Assembly (NCBI GenBank): GCA_040902105.1
Contig: JBBDXW010000066.1
Span: forward strand, 1 to 64,000
Reading direction: 5' to 3'
Length of the DNA: 64,000 nucleotides
DNA from: IDS-8 sp040902105
Lineage (GTDB): Bacteria > Pseudomonadota > Gammaproteobacteria > Steroidobacterales > Woeseiaceae
Shown: positions 10,016-18,585 of the stretch, in pieces
Layout of the letters: each line of letters begins with the position of its first letter
Numbering within the stretch: position 1 is the stretch's first letter
The notes under the pieces: model-generated
Databases searched by the model: none
What the model was told of the DNA's origin: nothing
Seen by the model: the letters and a program-made list of their open reading frames with translations, nothing else
Program-made: the position numbers and the translations under genes

Positions 10016-10947
10016 ACGGTCCTGAAGCTTCTGAGAATCGGCGTCACGTCGCCGCGCGGCCCGCGCAGCAGCACGCTGTACATGGTCACCCGAACCGTGT
10101 CGATGCGCACGACGACCGTCAACTGAAAGTAATTTGTAGCTTCATCGAGACTGTTTAGCACATCCGGCGCCACCAGCGATGAGAATGCCGTCGGAATATC
10201 CGTAAATCCACCGTTTTCGCGCTCCGAGAGCAGCGCCTCGACGGCCGATATCGCCATGTTTTCGCCCAGGGATTGCAGGACTGCGGGCGTTGCCGTATTG
10301 ACGTTGATATCGGTGCGGCCGGGCAGGGCGGTGACGTGCGGTGCCAGGACATCGAACGTCGCCTTGTCCATTCCTTCGAGAGCGGCAAGTTCGCTGACGC
10401 TGGTCAATGGCTGGTTGGCGCTGCGATAAGGCGGCGTCATGCCCGTGTAAATTGAATCTTCCGCGCCGTCGGGAAAGCCGGCATCCTGATTTGCATCCAG
10501 CCAGTCGGCCGCGATGCCGGCAAAGCGCGGATCGAGTTCGAGCGCGACCAACAGGCGGCGAAATCGTTCCAGGGCTTCGAGATCCACTTCGCCGGTTTCA
10601 TCGATCAGGTTATTGACATTGAAGCGGCCCTGCAGGTCTTCGACGCGGCCGAATAACTCGCCGCCGTCAATCGGCAGGCCGGGCAGCTCGGACGCCCATA
10701 TTTCGCCAAGGTGATCGGTCTGGCTGTCTTCCATATCCTGGTGAAGAATGCCCACAACCCAGCTTTCCGCGCCAAGGGCCACCTGTACCGCCTGGTCGTG
10801 GTTGAGCAGCACCATCGTGCGACGCACGTCGAGCGCGTTGTCCCACGCCAGGTTGTAAGCCACGATGCTGGCAAGTGCGCTGATCAGCATCGCAGTAATG
10901 AGCGCGACGCCGCGATTCCCGGTGCCTCGCCGAGGCTGCTTGTCCAT
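10012..10947 (-). CDS. gspK: Type II secretion system minor pseudopilin K
   Basis: 311-residue minor pseudopilin at the tip of the pseudopilus. The prepilin cleavage region reads RGTGNRG/VALITAML and lacks Glu at +5, as expected for GspK but not for other pseudopilins. The large alpha-helical insertion (SAM-like, around residues 110-260) is present, including the PPYRSANQPLTSVSEL stretch. I place the start at ATG 10947, which overlaps the last base of gspJ, rather than the far upstream in-frame start that would add 44 non-family residues. GspK caps the GspI-J-K complex. Confidence 0.88.
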   Translation of the reverse strand: MDKQPRRGTGNRGVALITAMLISALASIVAYNLAWDNALDVRRTMVLLNHDQAVQVALGAESWVVGILHQDMEDSQTDHLGEIWASELPGLPIDGGELFGRVEDLQGRFNVNNLIDETGEVDLEALERFRRLLVALELDPRFAGIAADWLDANQDAGFPDGAEDSIYTGMTPPYRSANQPLTSVSELAALEGMDKATFDVLAPHVTALPGRTDINVNTATPAVLQSLGENMAISAVEALLSERENGGFTDIPTAFSSLVAPDVLNSLDEATNYFQLTVVVRIDTVRVTMYSVLLRGPRGDVTPILRSFRTV

Positions 10948-11561
10948 CAAGGGGCTACCTCGAGTAGCCGCGTAATCTCGGTGGCATCCGCCAGCGTCAG
11001 CACGATTTCCACCGCCCGCGGCCGCTGGCGCATGCCGAGCATGCCCGGCCGATTCTCGGGAGGCCATTGCTCGGTCCATTCGCCATTGTCCTGCATGAAA
11101 CGAAAGGCGATGCTGTCCACCTCGTCCAGCAATGCCCGCCCGGCCGGTTCGTTGCTGAGCGTTCGATCGAGCACCGTCCAGTGGTAGCGGACCAACTCAT
11201 CTTCTTCAAGGCGATAGGCGACGCGCTGCAAGGTGCCGCGGGGCAGGGAGGCAGGATTGCTCCACCCTCCGTGCGTCAGTTCGACGGCAAAGTCGGCCTG
11301 GACGTCGGTGTGCAGCGCCGGGCCGAAGATATCTCCGAGATCCTCGCGTACGGGTCTCGGCGCAAGCTGCATGAAGTCCTCGGTCAGGTAGCGCATCGTT
11401 CGTTGCACCGCCTGCAGGCGCTGCATGCGCACTGTCAGGATGTCGGCATTCGACAGCGTCTGGCTCAACGTCCCGTACGCAATGGCGGCGAGTATGCCGA
11501 AGATGGCGAGGGCAACGAGAACCTCGACCAGCGTGAATGCGCGATTGCGCCGCGCGGTCAG
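10947..11561 (-). CDS. gspJ: Type II secretion system minor pseudopilin J, apparent CTG start
   Basis: 204-residue minor pseudopilin. The prepilin helix ARRNRA/FTLVEVLVALAIFG lies upstream of every ATG, GTG or TTG codon in this frame. The best start is CTG at 11561, which overlaps the gspI stop as CTGA and has GGGGAAG about 6 bases upstream, giving the leader MTARRNRA. A caller limited to ATG/GTG/TTG would begin at TTG 11468 and lose the cleavage site. The residue before the cleavage point is Ala, not the usual Gly. The C-terminal body (LSNADILTVRMQRLQAVQRT onward) is a normal GspJ. Confidence 0.85.
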   Translation of the reverse strand: MTARRNRAFTLVEVLVALAIFGILAAIAYGTLSQTLSNADILTVRMQRLQAVQRTMRYLTEDFMQLAPRPVREDLGDIFGPALHTDVQADFAVELTHGGWSNPASLPRGTLQRVAYRLEEDELVRYHWTVLDRTLSNEPAGRALLDEVDSIAFRFMQDNGEWTEQWPPENRPGMLGMRQRPRAVEIVLTLADATEITRLLEVAP

Positions 11562-12004
11562 CTGTCTTCCCCGGCGGCGAGCGAACTCGAGGTCCAGGCA
11601 ATGTTGCTCTGGCCCGGGATCCCGGGCTCACCGATGAATCCCGTTACCGTACGGATAATATCGTCAGAGTCGACGAACGATACCGCGACATCCACGCGGA
11701 AAAGGTTCTCGACTCCAGTCTCTGAAATCGTCGCGCGCCATGTCCATTCGAGACCGGCGTATTCGACATCACCCGAATCTTCGCTGACTTCGGGTACGAC
11801 GTTCGACAGGCGCAACTCAGCGATCTTGTTCTGCGCAATCCAGCTTGCGTAGGTGCGATCCTTCATGCTGTTTGCGGCATCGACCATCTGGCTCATCGCA
11901 GCCACCACCGCCGTCAGCGACAACGCAGCGATGGCGAGCGCGACCATCACTTCGATCAGCGTAAAGCCCGCCGATCGGCGCGAATCAGAGATTTGCCTGC
12001 CCAT
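11558..12004 (-). CDS. gspI: Type II secretion system minor pseudopilin I
   Basis: 148-residue minor pseudopilin that nucleates the pseudopilus tip with GspJ and GspK. The prepilin site is SRRSAG/FTLIEVMVALAIAALSL, with Gly at -1 and Glu at +5. The sequence ASWIAQNKIAELRL is highly typical of GspI. Its start overlaps the end of gspH by 20 bases, and its stop overlaps the gspJ CTG start. Confidence 0.92.
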   Translation of the reverse strand: MGRQISDSRRSAGFTLIEVMVALAIAALSLTAVVAAMSQMVDAANSMKDRTYASWIAQNKIAELRLSNVVPEVSEDSGDVEYAGLEWTWRATISETGVENLFRVDVAVSFVDSDDIIRTVTGFIGEPGIPGQSNIAWTSSSLAAGEDS

Positions 12005-12599
12005 TTACCTGCTCGCGGGTCTTTATCTCGATTTCACCCAGCATGGTCATTTCGATGAATACCTCCGACCGGTCGGCCCACCGAACGAGGCGAAGGTTGA
12101 ACGGCGTCACGTCGCCGCTCGACAGAATCAGTATATGCGGCAGATAGTCGGCACGATCATCGGTACGATCGTCGTTATCAGGATTGTCGGTCTCCTCGTC
12201 AGCCTCGATGGCTGCGGCTTGCTCGTCGAGTTCGACCGGGCGGTCTTCGAGGTGCAACTCGAACTCCATACCTTCTTCGAGTTGACGTGGCCGTAACAGA
12301 TCGTCGCCGATGACTTCGTGCCACTGATTCAGCACCGGATCGAGTTCGACGAAGCGGTAACCGTGCTGCATGAATTCGAGTCCGAAGTCGCGGCCTTGCA
12401 TCATCGCCTCGTCGGTCGCAAGTTCGACCAGCGACGACATGCGACGCGCTTGCTGCTGCAATGCGCGGTCGTCGCCGAGTATGCCGAACGACAACAGCAC
12501 CATCGCGCTTACGATGCCCATAATCAGTACGACGACCAGCAGTTCGATCAGGGTGAAACCGCCCGTTCTGTTCGATGCTGAGCGAACGGCAGGCATCAT
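11985..12599 (-). CDS. gspH: Type II secretion system minor pseudopilin H
   Basis: 204-residue minor pseudopilin; the prepilin site is RTGG/FTLIELLVVVLIMGI. The downstream ARRMSSLVELATDEAMMQGRDFG region is typical of GspH. It carries an unusual acidic insert at about residues 127-151 (EADEETDNPDNDDRTDD), which may form an exposed loop. It follows gspG by 8 bases. GspH links the tip complex to the major GspG fibre. Confidence 0.92.
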   Translation of the reverse strand: MMPAVRSASNRTGGFTLIELLVVVLIMGIVSAMVLLSFGILGDDRALQQQARRMSSLVELATDEAMMQGRDFGLEFMQHGYRFVELDPVLNQWHEVIGDDLLRPRQLEEGMEFELHLEDRPVELDEQAAAIEADEETDNPDNDDRTDDRADYLPHILILSSGDVTPFNLRLVRWADRSEVFIEMTMLGEIEIKTREQVNGQANL

Positions 12600-12607
12600 G
12601 GGCGGGA

Positions 12608-13072
12608 TTATTCGAGTTCCCAGTTGCCGAGGTCTGCGTCGAGCCCTTCACCACCCGGGCGGCCGTCCCTGCCCAGCGTGTAGATGTCGATCTCGCCGTG
12701 GTTGCCGGGATTCAGATAGAGGTAAGGATTCTTCCAAGGGTCTTTCGGCGCCCGATCCAGGTAACCCCCCGGCTTCCAGTTACGGATGTTCGGGTCGGCC
12801 GGTTTGCTGACCAGCGCCTCGAGTCCCTGCTCGCTGGTCGGGTAGGTGAAGTTGTCGAGGCGATAGAACTTCAATGCGTTTTCGATGCCCCTGAGGTCGG
12901 CCTGAACACGGGTAATCTGGGCACTGTCTATGCGACCGATGACGTTCGGCGCGACGATTGCCGCCAGAATGCCGAGAATGACCACGACGACCATGATCTC
13001 GATCAGCGTAAATCCTCGCTGGCGGCATGGCTCGCTGCCTGGTTCAGCAGGGCGAAGTTTGACTCTCTGCAC
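12608..13072 (-). CDS. gspG: Type II secretion system major pseudopilin G
   Basis: 154-residue major pseudopilin and first gene of the minus-strand operon. The prepilin site is RQRG/FTLIEIMVVVVILGILAA. The conserved FYRLDNFTYPTSEQGLEAL and the C-terminal loop with Asp residues (LGRDGRPGGEGLDADLGNWE), which bind calcium in known GspG, are intact. A divergent rhombosortase gene lies 56 bases upstream, so the usual gspC-D-E-F genes are not attached here. The long N-terminal leader suggests that the true start could be slightly internal. Confidence 0.94.
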   Translation of the reverse strand: MQRVKLRPAEPGSEPCRQRGFTLIEIMVVVVILGILAAIVAPNVIGRIDSAQITRVQADLRGIENALKFYRLDNFTYPTSEQGLEALVSKPADPNIRNWKPGGYLDRAPKDPWKNPYLYLNPGNHGEIDIYTLGRDGRPGGEGLDADLGNWELE

Positions 13073-13128
13073 TGTAATGCTCCGGATGCTGCGTCGGCGG
13101 CGACCTACGTCCGCGTTGACGCGTTATC

Positions 13129-13770
13129 TTGATAGACGTCAGTATATCAAACATGGGCTTACAACAGGCTTTCGACGCCGCCGATCGATCCATTCTGAGA
13201 CGCAGTACCGATTGGCGGGTTCCGCTGATTCTGGCGGCATTTTCCGTTCTGGCGGCCATTCCGGGCCCGGCCGCGCGGATGCTGCTCCGTTACGACCGAA
13301 CGGGTATCGCTGAAGGCGACCTGTGGCGATTGATCACCGGGCACTTCGCGCACCTGGGTCTGCCGCACGTGATTCTCAATCTGACAGGCCTCGCCGTGGT
13401 CTGGTTCCTTGTTGGCAGCGCCTGTTCAAGCCGCCAATGGTTCTTCGTCATGGTGTTCTCCATCGCGGCCATCGATCTCGGTTTCTGGTTTCTCGATCCG
13501 GGACTCGACTGGTACGTCGGCATGTCCGGTCTGCTGCACGCAGTGCTGGTCGCGGGCATCGTCAGTCGACTCGGCAACACGCCGGTGGAATCGATTGCAC
13601 TCGCTCTCGTGATCGCGGCGAAAATCGCCTACGAACAACTGGCGGGTCCGCTGCCCGGCTCCGAAAGCTCCGCGGGCGGGCCGGTCGTCGTAAATGCACA
13701 CCTTTACGGTGCTATCGCGGGCATAATCGCCGCGGGCCTCATGCGCATCAGAGTTGCACGATGGTCATAG
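13129..13770 (+). CDS. rrtA: Rhombosortase (GlyGly-CTERM processing rhomboid protease)
   Basis: 213-residue intramembrane serine protease of the rhomboid superfamily. The catalytic pair is visible as Ser133 in GMSGLLHAVL and His191 in NAHLYGA; the GHFAHLGLPHVILNLTGL helix is also diagnostic. About six hydrophobic segments fit the fold. Rhombosortases cut proteins with a C-terminal GlyGly-CTERM tail, usually type II secretion substrates, which fits the divergent gsp operon. The start is uncertain: TTG 13129 or ATG 13153. No GlyGly-CTERM substrate is encoded in this window. Confidence 0.85.
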   Translation: MIDVSISNMGLQQAFDAADRSILRRSTDWRVPLILAAFSVLAAIPGPAARMLLRYDRTGIAEGDLWRLITGHFAHLGLPHVILNLTGLAVVWFLVGSACSSRQWFFVMVFSIAAIDLGFWFLDPGLDWYVGMSGLLHAVLVAGIVSRLGNTPVESIALALVIAAKIAYEQLAGPLPGSESSAGGPVVVNAHLYGAIAGIIAAGLMRIRVARWS

Positions 13771-13801
13771 ATATGACGAGTTTTTTCTACGGAGCGAAGC
13801 A

Positions 13802-14737
13802 TTGACGCTTGCCATGGTATTTCCCGGTCAGGGATCGCAATCAATCGGTATGCTCGACGCGCTTGCTGCGCAGTACGACGATATTCGCAACACGTTTGCC
13901 GAAGCTGCCGATACGCTCGGTTACGATCTGTGGGATGTCGTGCAAAACGGGCCGGCTGCGCGATTGGACGAAACGCGCGTCACGCAACCCGCCATGCTGG
14001 CGTCAGGCGTCGCAACATGGCGCGCCTGGGTCGGCGCCGGTGGCGACGCGCCGGCACATATGGCCGGTCACAGTCTCGGCGAGTACAGCGCACTCGTCTG
14101 TTCCGGCGCGCTGCCGTTTGCAGACGCCCTGCAACTCGTCCAGCGCCGCGCGGAACTGATGCAGGCCGCCGTGCCGGCCGGCAAGGGCGCGATGGCCGCA
14201 ATCCTCGGCCTCGACGATGACGCCGTGATCGACGCATGCCGAAGTGCGGCGCAGGGAGAGATCGTCAGCGCCGTCAATTTCAACTCGCCCGGGCAGGTTG
14301 TCATTGCCGGCGAGCGCGCCGCCGTCGAACGGGCCGCGGACCATGCAAAAGCCGCCGGCGCGAAGCGCGCCATGCTCCTCAGCGTGAGCGTCCCGTCCCA
14401 CTGCGAACTGATGCGGCCCGCGGCGGAACAACTGGCGCAATCGTTAAAGAATGCCGCTTTGTCGCCACCGTCGATACCGGTAATCGGCAACGCCGATGTT
14501 CGTATCTACGACAACGCCGACCAGATTCGGGCCGGCCTCGCCAAGCAGCTTTACAGTCCGGTACGCTGGTCCGAGACGATCCGCGACCTGATCGGCCGCG
14601 GCAGTTCGTCGATCATCGAATGCGGACCCGGCAAAGTCCTCACCGGGCTCGCGAAACGAATCGACCGTTCCGTTCCGGCGATCTGCATCGACACGCCCGA
14701 GGCAATGGATGCTGCGCTGGCCTCAAACCGTTCATGA
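13802..14737 (+). CDS. fabD: Malonyl-CoA:ACP transacylase
   Basis: 311-residue cytoplasmic enzyme that loads malonate onto acyl carrier protein. The N-terminus MVFPGQGSQSIGM, catalytic Ser91 in GHSLGEYSAL and the VSVPSHCELM His region are intact. TTG at 13802 is preferred: it has GGAG about 8 bases upstream and gives the family-standard N-terminus, while the upstream ATG would add 16 unrelated residues. It opens the fatty-acid cluster fabD-fabG-acpP-fabF; the plsX and fabH genes that usually precede it are replaced by rhombosortase. Confidence 0.93.
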   Translation: MTLAMVFPGQGSQSIGMLDALAAQYDDIRNTFAEAADTLGYDLWDVVQNGPAARLDETRVTQPAMLASGVATWRAWVGAGGDAPAHMAGHSLGEYSALVCSGALPFADALQLVQRRAELMQAAVPAGKGAMAAILGLDDDAVIDACRSAAQGEIVSAVNFNSPGQVVIAGERAAVERAADHAKAAGAKRAMLLSVSVPSHCELMRPAAEQLAQSLKNAALSPPSIPVIGNADVRIYDNADQIRAGLAKQLYSPVRWSETIRDLIGRGSSSIIECGPGKVLTGLAKRIDRSVPAICIDTPEAMDAALASNRS

Positions 14738-14805
14738 GTAATGCGGGCTGGCGAGCTATTCGCAATCAACCATTAAGAATGGACACATAAAAGGGAGCCG
14801 GACCG

Positions 14806-15561
14806 ATGACAGGCTTATTCAAGGCGGACGTTCTGAAGGGTCGCGTGGCCCTGGTCACGGGCGCATCGCGCGGCATCGGTGCGGCGATCGCCGACGCGCT
14901 GGCCGACGTCGGGGCCACGGTCGTCGGAACGGCGACGAGCCCTGAAGGCGCCGCGCGTATTTCCGAATCCCTGGGTGCGCAGGGGCGGGGCGCGGTGCTG
15001 GACATAGCGAATGACGATTCAGTCCAGGCCCTTTTCGCAGAGGTGCAGGACAGGGAAGGAGCGCCCACCATCGTGGTGAACAATGCCGGCATTACGCGAG
15101 ACAACCTGCTGTTGCGCATGAAAACGGAGGAATGGGAGGAGGTGCTTGCCACGAATCTTTCCGGCACCTACCGGGTGTGCAAGGCGAGCCTGCGGGGCAT
15201 GATGAAAGCAAGGTACGGCCGAATCATCAACATCGCCTCGGTTGTCGGAGTCATGGGAAACGCGGGCCAGGCCAATTACGCCGCCGCCAAGGCTGGCACG
15301 ATCGGCTTCTCGAAATCGCTGGCGCGGGAAATCGGCTCGCGTCTGATCACCGTAAATGTCGTGGCCCCCGGCTTCATCGATACCGATATGACCAGGGTGC
15401 TGGGCGACGACCAGCGTCGGGCGATGCTGGCGCAGGTACCCCTCGGGCGGCTTGGTGAAGCGTCGGACATCGCGGCGGCGGTGACATTCCTGGCGTCGGA
15501 CGCCGCGGCGTATATCACCGGTGAGACTCTGCATATCAACGGCGGCATGCTGATGGTCTAG
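14806..15561 (+). CDS. fabG: 3-oxoacyl-ACP reductase
   Basis: 251-residue short-chain dehydrogenase that reduces 3-ketoacyl-ACP with NADPH in each elongation cycle. The nucleotide-binding TGASRGIG, the NNAG motif, catalytic Ser in NIASVVG, and the YAAAKAG active-site Tyr/Lys pair are all visible, followed by VAPGFIDTDMT. The start ATG lies 68 bases after fabD, with AGGGAGCCGG just upstream. Length and motifs are standard. Confidence 0.94.
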   Translation: MTGLFKADVLKGRVALVTGASRGIGAAIADALADVGATVVGTATSPEGAARISESLGAQGRGAVLDIANDDSVQALFAEVQDREGAPTIVVNNAGITRDNLLLRMKTEEWEEVLATNLSGTYRVCKASLRGMMKARYGRIINIASVVGVMGNAGQANYAAAKAGTIGFSKSLAREIGSRLITVNVVAPGFIDTDMTRVLGDDQRRAMLAQVPLGRLGEASDIAAAVTFLASDAAAYITGETLHINGGMLMV

Positions 15562-15789
15562 GAATGGTTTCCGCGATTGTAGATTGCCACATGGCTTTCA
15601 CTTACAATACCGTCCCGCGGTGTTGCCGGGGGCTTGAATTATCAAGAACTTACATCTCTGCAAACGGCGCCGTTTCACAATGACAGACGCCGCGCCGGAG
15701 CGATTGACAGGGACAGAACGGCGCCCGAACACCCGGCTCAGCTGACCCGGATTTTTTTCGAAGTCACTTCCTGAGGAGAAGCGATCACT

Positions 15790-16032
15790 ATGAGCAGTAT
15801 TGAAGAACAAGTTAAAAGCATCGTTGCCGAGCAATTGGGGGTGAAAGAGGAAGAAGTGACGAATGACGCATCATTCGTCGACGACCTGGGCGCCGATTCG
15901 CTGGATACGGTTGAACTGGTTATGGCTCTCGAAGAGGAATTCGAAACGGAAATCCCTGATGAAGAGGCGGAAAAAATCACGACGGTGCAACAAGCCATTG
16001 ATTTCGTGACCGCTCGCCGCAGCGATTCCTGA
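15790..16032 (+). CDS. acpP: Acyl carrier protein
   Basis: 80-residue acidic carrier protein; phosphopantetheine attaches at Ser37 in GADSLDTVELVMALEEEF. The start ATG follows GAGGAGA at a good distance. The 228-base gap before it likely contains a separate promoter, as is common for highly expressed acpP. The gap to fabF contains an inverted repeat that may lower downstream transcription. It serves fatty-acid synthesis here and could also supply acyl-ACP to the lipid-tailoring genes near 38-43 kb. Confidence 0.97.
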   Translation: MSSIEEQVKSIVAEQLGVKEEEVTNDASFVDDLGADSLDTVELVMALEEEFETEIPDEEAEKITTVQQAIDFVTARRSDS

Positions 16033-16048
16033 CACTCGCCAATGTGAT

Positions 16049-16098
16049 CCGGCCATCTCGACCGGGCGACAGTGTTTGATTGAGGGTGCGATGGCCGG
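16049..16098 (+). terminator. Inverted repeat between acpP and fabF, possible attenuator
   Basis: CCGGCCATC (16049-16057) pairs perfectly with GATGGCCGG (16090-16098), with a 32-base loop. There is no T-run after it, so it is not a classic terminator. It could stabilise the acpP transcript end or lower fabF expression relative to acpP. Function is inferred. Confidence 0.4.
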
Positions 16099-16160
16099 TC
16101 GCGCCCGCGTTCTCTGGTATCGAAGCCACTGGCAGCCCCTTCGGCTATTTGGATAATTTG

Positions 16161-17402
16161 TTGAGCAAACGACGCGTCGTTGTAACCGGCATGGGACTGA
16201 TTTCCCCTGTCGGAAACCAGCTGGAAAAAGCCTGGCAGAACGTTCGCGATGGCCACTCAGGGATCGGGCCGATCGAGGCTTTCGATGCCAGTCTGTTCAC
16301 CACCCGGATCGCCGGCGAAGTCAGGGACTTCGAAGTAGCGAAGTATTTGCCGCCGCGCGATGCACGAAAGATGGACACTTTCATGCATTACGGCATTGCC
16401 GCCTGTACCGACGCGCTCAGCGATTCCGGGCTCGAAATAAATGCCGAAAACGGCCACCGTGTCGGTGTCGCGATGGGCGCCGGCATCGGCGGTCTGCAGA
16501 CCATCGAAACGAATCATCGGAAGTACCTGGACTCCGGTCCGCGAAAGATATCGCCGTTCTTCATTCCGGGCAGCATCATCAACATGGTGTCCGGACACGT
16601 CAGCATGATCCATGGCATCACCGGCCCGAATCTCGCGATCGTCACTGCGTGCACAACCTCGACGCATTGCATCGGCATCGGGGCACGCACAGTTGCATAC
16701 GGTGATGCCGACGTCATGCTTGCAGGCGGCGCCGAATGTGCGACGACGCCGCTCGCGATCGGCGGATTCTGTTCGGCGCGGGCCATGTCGACAAGGAATG
16801 ACGATCCGAAAGCCGCAAGCAGGCCATTCGACCTCGATCGGGACGGCTTCGTCCTGAGCGACGGCGCGGGCTGCGTCGTGCTGGAAGAATACGAACACGC
16901 CAGGTCCCGCAGCGCGCGTATTTATGCGGAGCTGATCGGTTTCGGGATGAGTGGCGACGCCTACCACATCACCCTGCCGCCGGCCGACGGGGAAGGCGCC
17001 AGGAAATGCATGGTAGCCGCGATGCACGACGCCGGTATCAATGCGTCCGAGGTCGATTACCTGAATGCGCACGGAACGTCGACGCCAGCTGGCGATATCG
17101 GCGAAACCGTCGGCATCAAGCGCGCGTTCGGCGATGCTGCGCGGAAGCTCGCGGTCAGTTCGACCAAATCGGTCACCGGTCACTTGCTGGGTGCGGCCGG
17201 CGTGGCAGAGTCGATTTTTTCCATACTCGCAATCCGCGATCGGGTATTGCCGCCTACCATCAATCTCGATACGCAGGATCCGGAATGCGATCTGGATTAC
17301 GTGCCGAATGAGGCGCGGGACGCGAGCGTTGACATTGTGATCTCGAATTCATTCGGTTTCGGCGGGACAAACGGCAGCCTTGTGTTTCGCAGGCTGGCCT
17401 GA
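16161..17402 (+). CDS. fabF: 3-oxoacyl-ACP synthase II
   Basis: 413-residue elongating ketosynthase that condenses acyl-ACP with malonyl-ACP. The active-site Cys164 (VTACTTSTHC) is followed by the two conserved His regions, NAHGTSTPAGD and KSVTGHLLGAAG. I start at TTG 16161 because it yields the family N-terminus SKRRVVVTGMGLISPVGN and the same length as E. coli FabF; an upstream TTG at 16080 would add 27 unrelated residues. No pabC follows, unlike E. coli; mltG comes next after 139 bases. Confidence 0.93.
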   Translation: MSKRRVVVTGMGLISPVGNQLEKAWQNVRDGHSGIGPIEAFDASLFTTRIAGEVRDFEVAKYLPPRDARKMDTFMHYGIAACTDALSDSGLEINAENGHRVGVAMGAGIGGLQTIETNHRKYLDSGPRKISPFFIPGSIINMVSGHVSMIHGITGPNLAIVTACTTSTHCIGIGARTVAYGDADVMLAGGAECATTPLAIGGFCSARAMSTRNDDPKAASRPFDLDRDGFVLSDGAGCVVLEEYEHARSRSARIYAELIGFGMSGDAYHITLPPADGEGARKCMVAAMHDAGINASEVDYLNAHGTSTPAGDIGETVGIKRAFGDAARKLAVSSTKSVTGHLLGAAGVAESIFSILAIRDRVLPPTINLDTQDPECDLDYVPNEARDASVDIVISNSFGFGGTNGSLVFRRLA

Positions 17403-17541
17403 GGACGCGCAGGAACACTCAACGGGGACAGGCCGTGGGTTTTGACACCCGACCGTCGTCATATGCTTCACTACCCGGGCACGGGCCGGTTGCGCCGCGC
17501 CGCAGTAACGCGGATAAGACGACACTGAAGATCTGTCGAAC

Positions 17542-18585
17542 GTGAAACGAATTCTCTACACCGGCTCAGTCATCGCCGCAGCCGCCATGATCTTCGTCGC
17601 GTGGCAAGTGTGGCGCTTCCTCGACGCGCCTGTCGCCGTATCGGGCGAAGGTCTCTCCTATGAGATTGCTCCCGGGAGCGCGTTTGCTGCCGTAAGCGAC
17701 GATCTGGGAGGACGGGGTGTCATCAGTCATCCGCGGGTTTTCCGCTGGTACGCGCGACTGACAGGTGATGCCAACAAGGTTCACGCCGGCGAGTACCGCA
17801 TAGAAGCCGGCACTACACCGCCGCAACTGCTGCGGAAGTTTGTTACAGGCGACGTGCGTCTTCATTCATTCACCATCGTGGAGGGCTGGACCTACCGCGA
17901 CCTGCTCAGCGGTCTTCGACGCCATGAGGCGGTCCTGCAGAGCGTCGGTGACGATGACTGGGAGAAACTGCGGCAGGTGCTGGGGTCGGAGGCGACGCAC
18001 CCGGAAGGCTTGTTTTTGCCGGAGACCTACCGTTTTCCGAAGGGAGCCAGGGACATGGAAGTACTGCGACAGGCGTATCGGATGATGGCAGACACGCTGG
18101 AAGAGGAGTGGAGCAGGCGGGCTGGAGACCTGCCGCTTTCCGATGCCTACCAGGCCCTTATTCTGGCATCGATCGTCGAGCGCGAAACAGCGCGCGAGGA
18201 CGAGCGGGCGAAAATCGCCGGCGTGTTCGTCAGGCGCTTGCGAAAAGGTATGCGTCTGCAAACGGATCCGACCGTTATCTACGGCATGGGACCGGACTTC
18301 GACGGCAATCTGACGCGGCGCGACCTGCAGATGAACACCCCGTACAACACTTACACGCGTTCGGGTTTGCCACCTACGCCGATCGCATTGCCCGGCAGAG
18401 CGGCGATTCATGCGGCGCTGAATCCCGCGCCCGGGCCGGAACTTTATTTTGTCGCCACCGGTCTGGGCGACGGCAGCCACAGGTTTTCGGCAACCAAAGC
18501 GGAGCACGACGTTGCCGTCGCGGAATTCCTCGCACGCCGCCGGGACGCCCGTCGCAAAACTGCGGAACGCGATGGATCGCGGTAA
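17542..18585 (+). CDS. mltG: Endolytic murein transglycosylase (YceG)
   Basis: 347-residue inner-membrane enzyme that cuts nascent peptidoglycan and so limits strand length. One N-terminal membrane segment (residues about 7-24) is followed by the periplasmic YceG domain. The catalytic Glu213 sits in LILASIVERETA, and the substrate groove motif LQTDPTVIYGMG follows. The end overlaps tmk by 14 bases. The pair mltG-tmk-holB-pilZ matches the usual gammaproteobacterial order. Confidence 0.93.
   Translation: MKRILYTGSVIAAAAMIFVAWQVWRFLDAPVAVSGEGLSYEIAPGSAFAAVSDDLGGRGVISHPRVFRWYARLTGDANKVHAGEYRIEAGTTPPQLLRKFVTGDVRLHSFTIVEGWTYRDLLSGLRRHEAVLQSVGDDDWEKLRQVLGSEATHPEGLFLPETYRFPKGARDMEVLRQAYRMMADTLEEEWSRRAGDLPLSDAYQALILASIVERETAREDERAKIAGVFVRRLRKGMRLQTDPTVIYGMGPDFDGNLTRRDLQMNTPYNTYTRSGLPPTPIALPGRAAIHAALNPAPGPELYFVATGLGDGSHRFSATKAEHDVAVAEFLARRRDARRKTAERDGSR

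Noticed and set aside
8576..10126. Plus-strand 516-codon open frame opposite gspL and gspM
   Set aside because: Arg/Ala-rich shadow; gspL and gspM on the other strand have family features.
13754..13801. Upstream ATG extension of FabD
   Set aside because: Adds 16 residues with no family match; TTG 13802 has a better Shine-Dalgarno and gives the standard N-terminus.
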